Positions 41,107-43,958 of a stretch of DNA of 43,958 nt are shown here, in pieces. The translations under genes and the position numbers were made by a program. Source of the stretch: an uncultured bacterium (GTDB taxonomy: Bacteria > Cyanobacteriota > Vampirovibrionia > Gastranaerophilales > Gastranaerophilaceae); NCBI GenBank assembly GCA_958366705.1, contig CATXCB010000016.1, forward strand, positions 1-43,958, read 5' to 3'. The notes under the pieces were generated by a model. That model was not told the origin of the DNA. It saw only the letters and a program-made list of their open reading frames with translations, and did not search any database. Each line of letters opens with the position of its first letter. Position 1 is the stretch's first letter.

Positions 41107-42705
41107 ATGGAAACATATGGTATTGAAAAATTTGGTATTATCGGACCAAAAGCAGTTTACCGTAACTTGAGCCCTGCTCAATTAACAGAAGCTGCATTAA
41201 GACTAGGAGAAGGTTCTCTTAGCAACAAAGGAGCTTTAGTAGTTACTACAGGTAAATACACAGGAAGATCTCCTAAAGACAAATTTATCGTAGATACTGA
41301 AAGCATTCACAACGAAATCGCATGGGGTAAAGTTAACCGTCCAATCAGCCGCGAAAAATTCAACGCTATCAAAGGTAAAATTGCCGCTTACTTACAAAAT
41401 CGTGAAATATTCATCTTCGATGGTTTTGCAGGTGCTGACAAAACTTATACTCAAAAATTCAGAGTTATCAACGAATTAGCAAGCCAAAACTTGTTCATTC
41501 ACCAATTACTAATCAGACCTACAGCTGAAGAATTAGCTAGCTACGGCGAACCGGATTACACAATCCTTTGTGCTCCTGGCTTCAAATGCGATCCTGAAGT
41601 TGACGGCGTAAATTCAGAAGCTTGTATCGCTATTGACTACGAAGCTCATGAAATCATTATCTGTGGTTCAAGATACGCAGGCGAAATCAAAAAATCTGTA
41701 TTCGCTACAATGAACTATGTTATGACAAAGAAAAACGTTCTTCCAATGCACTGTTCAGCTAATATGGATCCAGAAAGCGGCGAAACTGCTGTATTCTTCG
41801 GTCTTTCAGGAACAGGTAAAACTACTTTATCAGCAGACCCTGCCCGTAAGTTAATCGGTGATGATGAACACGGTTGGTCTCCTGACGGTGTATTCAACTT
41901 TGAAGGCGGATGCTATGCTAAATGTATTCACCTATCTGAAGAAAATGAACCGGATATTTACAACGCTATCAAATTTGGTTCATTAGTAGAAAACGTTGTT
42001 ATGGATCCGGAAACAAGAGAATTCGATTTTGAAGACGGTTCATTAACTGAAAATACACGTGTTGGCTACCCTGTTAACTACATCAACAACGCTCAAATTC
42101 CTTCTAAAGGCGGAATTCCTAAAGTTGTTGTATTCTTAACAGCTGACGCTTTCGGTGTATTACCTCCAATTTCAAGATTGGACAAAAATGCAGCTATGTA
42201 CCACTTTGTAACAGGTTTCACTTCAAAACTTGCAGGTACTGAACGCGGTATTACAGAACCAGTTCCAACATTCTCTACATTATTCGGTGAACCATTCATG
42301 CCAATGGATGCTTCAGTTTATGCAAAAATGTTAGGTGAAAAATTAGACAAATACGGAACTAAAGTTTATTTAGTTAACACCGGATGGGCAGGCGGTTCTG
42401 CTTCTTCAGGTGCAAAACGTATGAAATTGGCTTACACTCGTGCTATGGTAACAGCAGCATTGAACGGCTCATTTGACAGTGTTGAATTCAAACACCATGA
42501 TGTATTCAATGTAGATTATCCTACATCTTGTCCTAATGTTCCAGATGAAATGCTTGACGCTAGAGGAATGTGGGCTGACAAAAATGCTTATGATGAAGCT
42601 GCTAACAAATTGGCTCAAATGTTTGCTGATAACTTCGCAGCTAAATATCCAAATATGCCATCTGAAATTGTTAATGCAGGTCCTAAAGCAAAAGCTTCTG
42701 TATAA
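41107..42705 (+). CDS. pckA: Phosphoenolpyruvate carboxykinase (ATP)
   Basis: A 532-residue enzyme linking PEP, CO2 and oxaloacetate with ATP/ADP. Signatures: TGKYTGRSPKDKFIVD near 50, the P-loop GLSGTGKTTLSADP (about 238-251), DDEHGWSPDGVFNFEGGCYAK with metal-binding Asp, and ENTRVGYPV. This is the ATP-dependent family, length about 530. In anaerobes it often runs toward oxaloacetate, fixing CO2. GGAGG lies eight bases before the ATG. Codon use differs from its neighbours, richer in C-ending codons such as AAC and TTC, as expected for a highly expressed gene. A terminator follows. Confidence 0.97.
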   Translation: METYGIEKFGIIGPKAVYRNLSPAQLTEAALRLGEGSLSNKGALVVTTGKYTGRSPKDKFIVDTESIHNEIAWGKVNRPISREKFNAIKGKIAAYLQNREIFIFDGFAGADKTYTQKFRVINELASQNLFIHQLLIRPTAEELASYGEPDYTILCAPGFKCDPEVDGVNSEACIAIDYEAHEIIICGSRYAGEIKKSVFATMNYVMTKKNVLPMHCSANMDPESGETAVFFGLSGTGKTTLSADPARKLIGDDEHGWSPDGVFNFEGGCYAKCIHLSEENEPDIYNAIKFGSLVENVVMDPETREFDFEDGSLTENTRVGYPVNYINNAQIPSKGGIPKVVVFLTADAFGVLPPISRLDKNAAMYHFVTGFTSKLAGTERGITEPVPTFSTLFGEPFMPMDASVYAKMLGEKLDKYGTKVYLVNTGWAGGSASSGAKRMKLAYTRAMVTAALNGSFDSVEFKHHDVFNVDYPTSCPNVPDEMLDARGMWADKNAYDEAANKLAQMFADNFAAKYPNMPSEIVNAGPKAKASV

Positions 42706-42736
42706 TAATTTCAATAGCATAATTGCAATATTTGAT

Positions 42737-42772
42737 AATCCCTGTAGAATTTCTACAGGGATTATTTTTTTT
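42737..42772 (+). terminator. Terminator after pckA
   Basis: AATCCCTGTAGA (42737-42748) and TCTACAGGGATT (42752-42763) make a perfect 12-bp stem with a 3-base loop, followed by an eight-base T-run. Confidence 0.92.
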
Positions 42773-42802
42773 GTGAAAGTCATTTAAAAAGAGGATAAAA
42801 AA

Positions 42803-42829
42803 ATGATTTGTGTATCTTATGATAATTAA
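42803..42829 (+). CDS. Possible 8-codon leader ORF
   Basis: An 8-codon frame, MICVSYDN, with GAGG eight bases before its ATG, lies 18 bases before the 29-residue ORF. Good ribosome site but very short; it may be chance or a leader peptide. Confidence 0.2.
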   Translation: MICVSYDN

Positions 42830-42847
42830 AGCCGATTTGGAGAAAAT

Positions 42848-42937
42848 ATGAAAAAGATTTTGATAATTCTGGGTGCACTTATTTTTATTAACCTGTTAAT
42901 AGTTACAATTAGCAAAGCTTTTGCTACAGGGATTTAA
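42848..42937 (+). CDS. 29-residue signal-peptide-like small protein
   Basis: MKKILIILGALIFINLLIVT followed by ISKAFATGI and a stop. It has basic residues, a long hydrophobic core and an AFA cleavage-like motif, so it is either a tiny membrane peptide or a signal peptide whose gene has lost the rest. GGAG lies five bases before the ATG. A run of seven C directly follows the stop, then the convergent pilin gene. No family known. Confidence 0.45.
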   Translation: MKKILIILGALIFINLLIVTISKAFATGI

Positions 42938-42979
42938 TCCCCCCCGCCACTATTTTGGGAGATGGAATAATACATTTAA

Positions 42980-43645
42980 TTAAAATTTTAGCGGGTAATC
43001 ACTTTTAAATTCCCATTGATCATTTTGCAAAAGCTTACCGCACCATGCTCCGGCTCCATAATTCTGTCCAGCCGATGTGGTAAATCCATCACGACATCTT
43101 TGCAGGAGTGTCTCACGGGAAACACCTTTTATCGTAATACCGGCAGGACAATAAACCCCAAAAAATGTTTCCTTATTTCCAAAACAATTTTGCCTTGAAT
43201 TATCATCAAAAGCAAACAAGAACAAAAACTCATCAAAACCTAATTTATTAGGTCCTTTATCCCCATTTACATCATACCGAAACTCACCAAAACTTCCATT
43301 ATAAACAGGCGAGAAACTTGTACCATCTTTAAAATATACAGTTCGTTTTTCTTTTTTAACCATCTTGTGCCCCATATAAGGATCTAAATATTTGATATAC
43401 CAATCATATAAACCATCTGTATCACCAATAGAAGGTTTTCTTATATCACGAAACGAACCATAATCCAATTCCATATCAAGAACTGCATTACTCATACGAC
43501 TATAGAAATTTCTTATCTTTGCTGAGTATTCTTGCCTTACTCTGGAATAATATAAATTAGGTATAGTCATGGCAGCGACCACTCCGATTATAGACATAGT
43601 CACCAAAATTTCTGCAAGGGTGAATGCTGCTTTTTGATGCGTCAT
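42980..43645 (-). CDS. Type IV pilin-like / pseudopilin protein
   Basis: A 221-residue protein with a prepilin leader: MTHQKAA then FTLAEILVTMSIIGVVAAM, with Glu5 after the presumed cleavage site and Ala instead of the usual Gly before Phe1. The hydrophobic N-terminal helix is followed by a globular domain (FYSRMSNAVLDMELDYGSFR ...) with cysteines in NCFG, YCPAG, QRCRD and WCGK. Such pilins are numerous in Gastranaerophilales and may act in pili or type II-like secretion. The open frame goes on for 77 codons upstream, but that part is the translation of dispersed repeats, so I start at the ATG at 43645. Confidence 0.78.
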   Translation of the reverse strand: MTHQKAAFTLAEILVTMSIIGVVAAMTIPNLYYSRVRQEYSAKIRNFYSRMSNAVLDMELDYGSFRDIRKPSIGDTDGLYDWYIKYLDPYMGHKMVKKEKRTVYFKDGTSFSPVYNGSFGEFRYDVNGDKGPNKLGFDEFLFLFAFDDNSRQNCFGNKETFFGVYCPAGITIKGVSRETLLQRCRDGFTTSAGQNYGAGAWCGKLLQNDQWEFKSDYPLKF

Positions 43646-43666
43646 TCCGAACTCGTTTCGGAATCT
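43641..43666 (-). repeat. 26-bp palindromic repeat, copy 3, contains the pilin ATG
   Basis: On the minus strand AGATTCCGAAAC...TTCGGAATGAC. The ATG of the final GGAATGAC is the start codon I assign to the pilin. Confidence 0.8.
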
Positions 43667-43687
43667 CTTCGTTGGACACTTAGATTG

Positions 43688-43760
43688 AGATCCTGAAATA
43701 CCGAGTAGGAACAGAAAATTACGTTTCGTATACTCAACTAATTTTCTAGTCAATTCAGGA
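43688..43760 (-). repeat. Dispersed 73-bp repeat, copy 2
   Basis: Reverse complement of 8541-8613 with about seven mismatches in 73 bases and no gaps. Here it lies within the open frame upstream of the pilin (translated LTRKLVEYTKRNFLFLLGIS). Confidence 0.85.
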
Positions 43761-43795
43761 TGGCGTTCCGTCAGTTCAGGGGGACAAATTTGTTT

Positions 43796-43822
43796 GTCAT
43801 TCTGAGCGGATGCGAAGAATCT
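43796..43822 (+). repeat. GTCATTCTGAG...AAGAATCT repeat
   Basis: This 27-base element matches, in reverse and with some drift, 31765-31797. Similar sequences are common dispersed repeats in many bacteria. Confidence 0.6.
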
Positions 43823-43843
43823 TTTGGTATGACTCTTTATTTT

Positions 43844-43869
43844 AGATTCTGAAACAAGTTCAGAATGAC
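43844..43869 (+). repeat. 26-bp palindromic repeat, copy 4
   Basis: AGATTCTGAAACAAGTTCAG then AATGAC, the closest to consensus of the four copies. Confidence 0.8.
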
Positions 43870-43958
43870 TGTGCAAGGTTGGATGTGGAAAACAATTTAA
43901 AACAAATATTTCTAAAGACCTTAGAATACTGTCGGAGTAAAGCTTTAAAAGGTTACCC

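Noticed and set aside
42980..43876. A 298-residue pilin starting at 43876
   Set aside because: The first 77 residues are translations of dispersed repeats that also occur in non-coding DNA, and the prepilin leader begins normally at the ATG at 43645.

Overview
The window is about 44 kb of low-GC DNA from a Gram-negative-type, probably gut-living bacterium. The best fit is Candidatus Gastranaerophilales (Vampirovibrionia/Melainabacteria, the non-photosynthetic sister group of Cyanobacteria). The clues are a prepilin with an FTLAEILVT...IIGVVAAMTIPN leader, a MlaD/MCE protein (implying an outer membrane), a cyanobacterial-style VKOR-thioredoxin fusion, PBS-lyase-type HEAT repeats, pheT standing apart from pheS, and ATP-type PEP carboxykinase. 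This is an inference from protein features; there is no rRNA or tRNA in the window to confirm it. No prophage, insertion sequence, CRISPR array or restriction system is visible.

Layout. 1-3.9 kb: the start of a leftward gene cut by the window edge, CorA, a DMT permease, a CxxCxxCC protein, MlaD and Upp. 3.9-8.4 kb: two LysM peptidoglycan hydrolases, then a leftward pair (asparaginase II and a MshEN-like protein). 8.7-14 kb: VKOR-Trx and QueH, a secreted TPR protein plus a second TPR protein, and Der. 14-16.5 kb: two tandem WYL-type regulators and a gene-free purine-rich stretch ending in a clear terminator, probably an RNA gene. 16.5-21 kb: AnmK, PheT and an SH3-like exported protein. 21-26.9 kb (leftward): lysA-cdaA-yitT, a winged-helix protein, a parvulin, an exported unknown, HPF and a small Cys-rich protein. 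27-31.7 kb: Hsp20, a 2-hydroxyacid dehydrogenase, MenG/UbiE, DUF4127 and MntP. 31.7-32.3 kb is a cluster of dispersed repeats. 32.3-38.8 kb is mostly signalling: an OppD-type ATPase, a REC/degenerate GGDEF/REC protein with its histidine kinase, a HEAT-repeat protein, a PAS-GAF-type kinase and an XRE regulator. 39-44 kb: DeoB, ferredoxin, a coiled-coil membrane protein, PckA, a 29-residue peptide and a pilin whose start codon sits in a repeat.

How it fits together. Upp and DeoB serve nucleotide salvage, AnmK and the two hydrolases deal with the cell wall, LysA supplies lysine and cross-link precursors next to the c-di-AMP cyclase CdaA, and ferredoxin with PckA suits an anaerobic fermenter. The most striking genome-wide signal is a start-site grammar: nine annotated genes and one possible small ORF have a -10 box exactly 6 or 7 bases before ATG and no Shine-Dalgarno sequence, so they look leaderless, while the other lead genes have ordinary AGGAG-type sites. 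Other points of interest are the possible RNA gene before anmK, a structured 500-base intergenic region near hsp20, dispersed repeats that supply the pilin start codon, and the degenerate double-receiver regulator.
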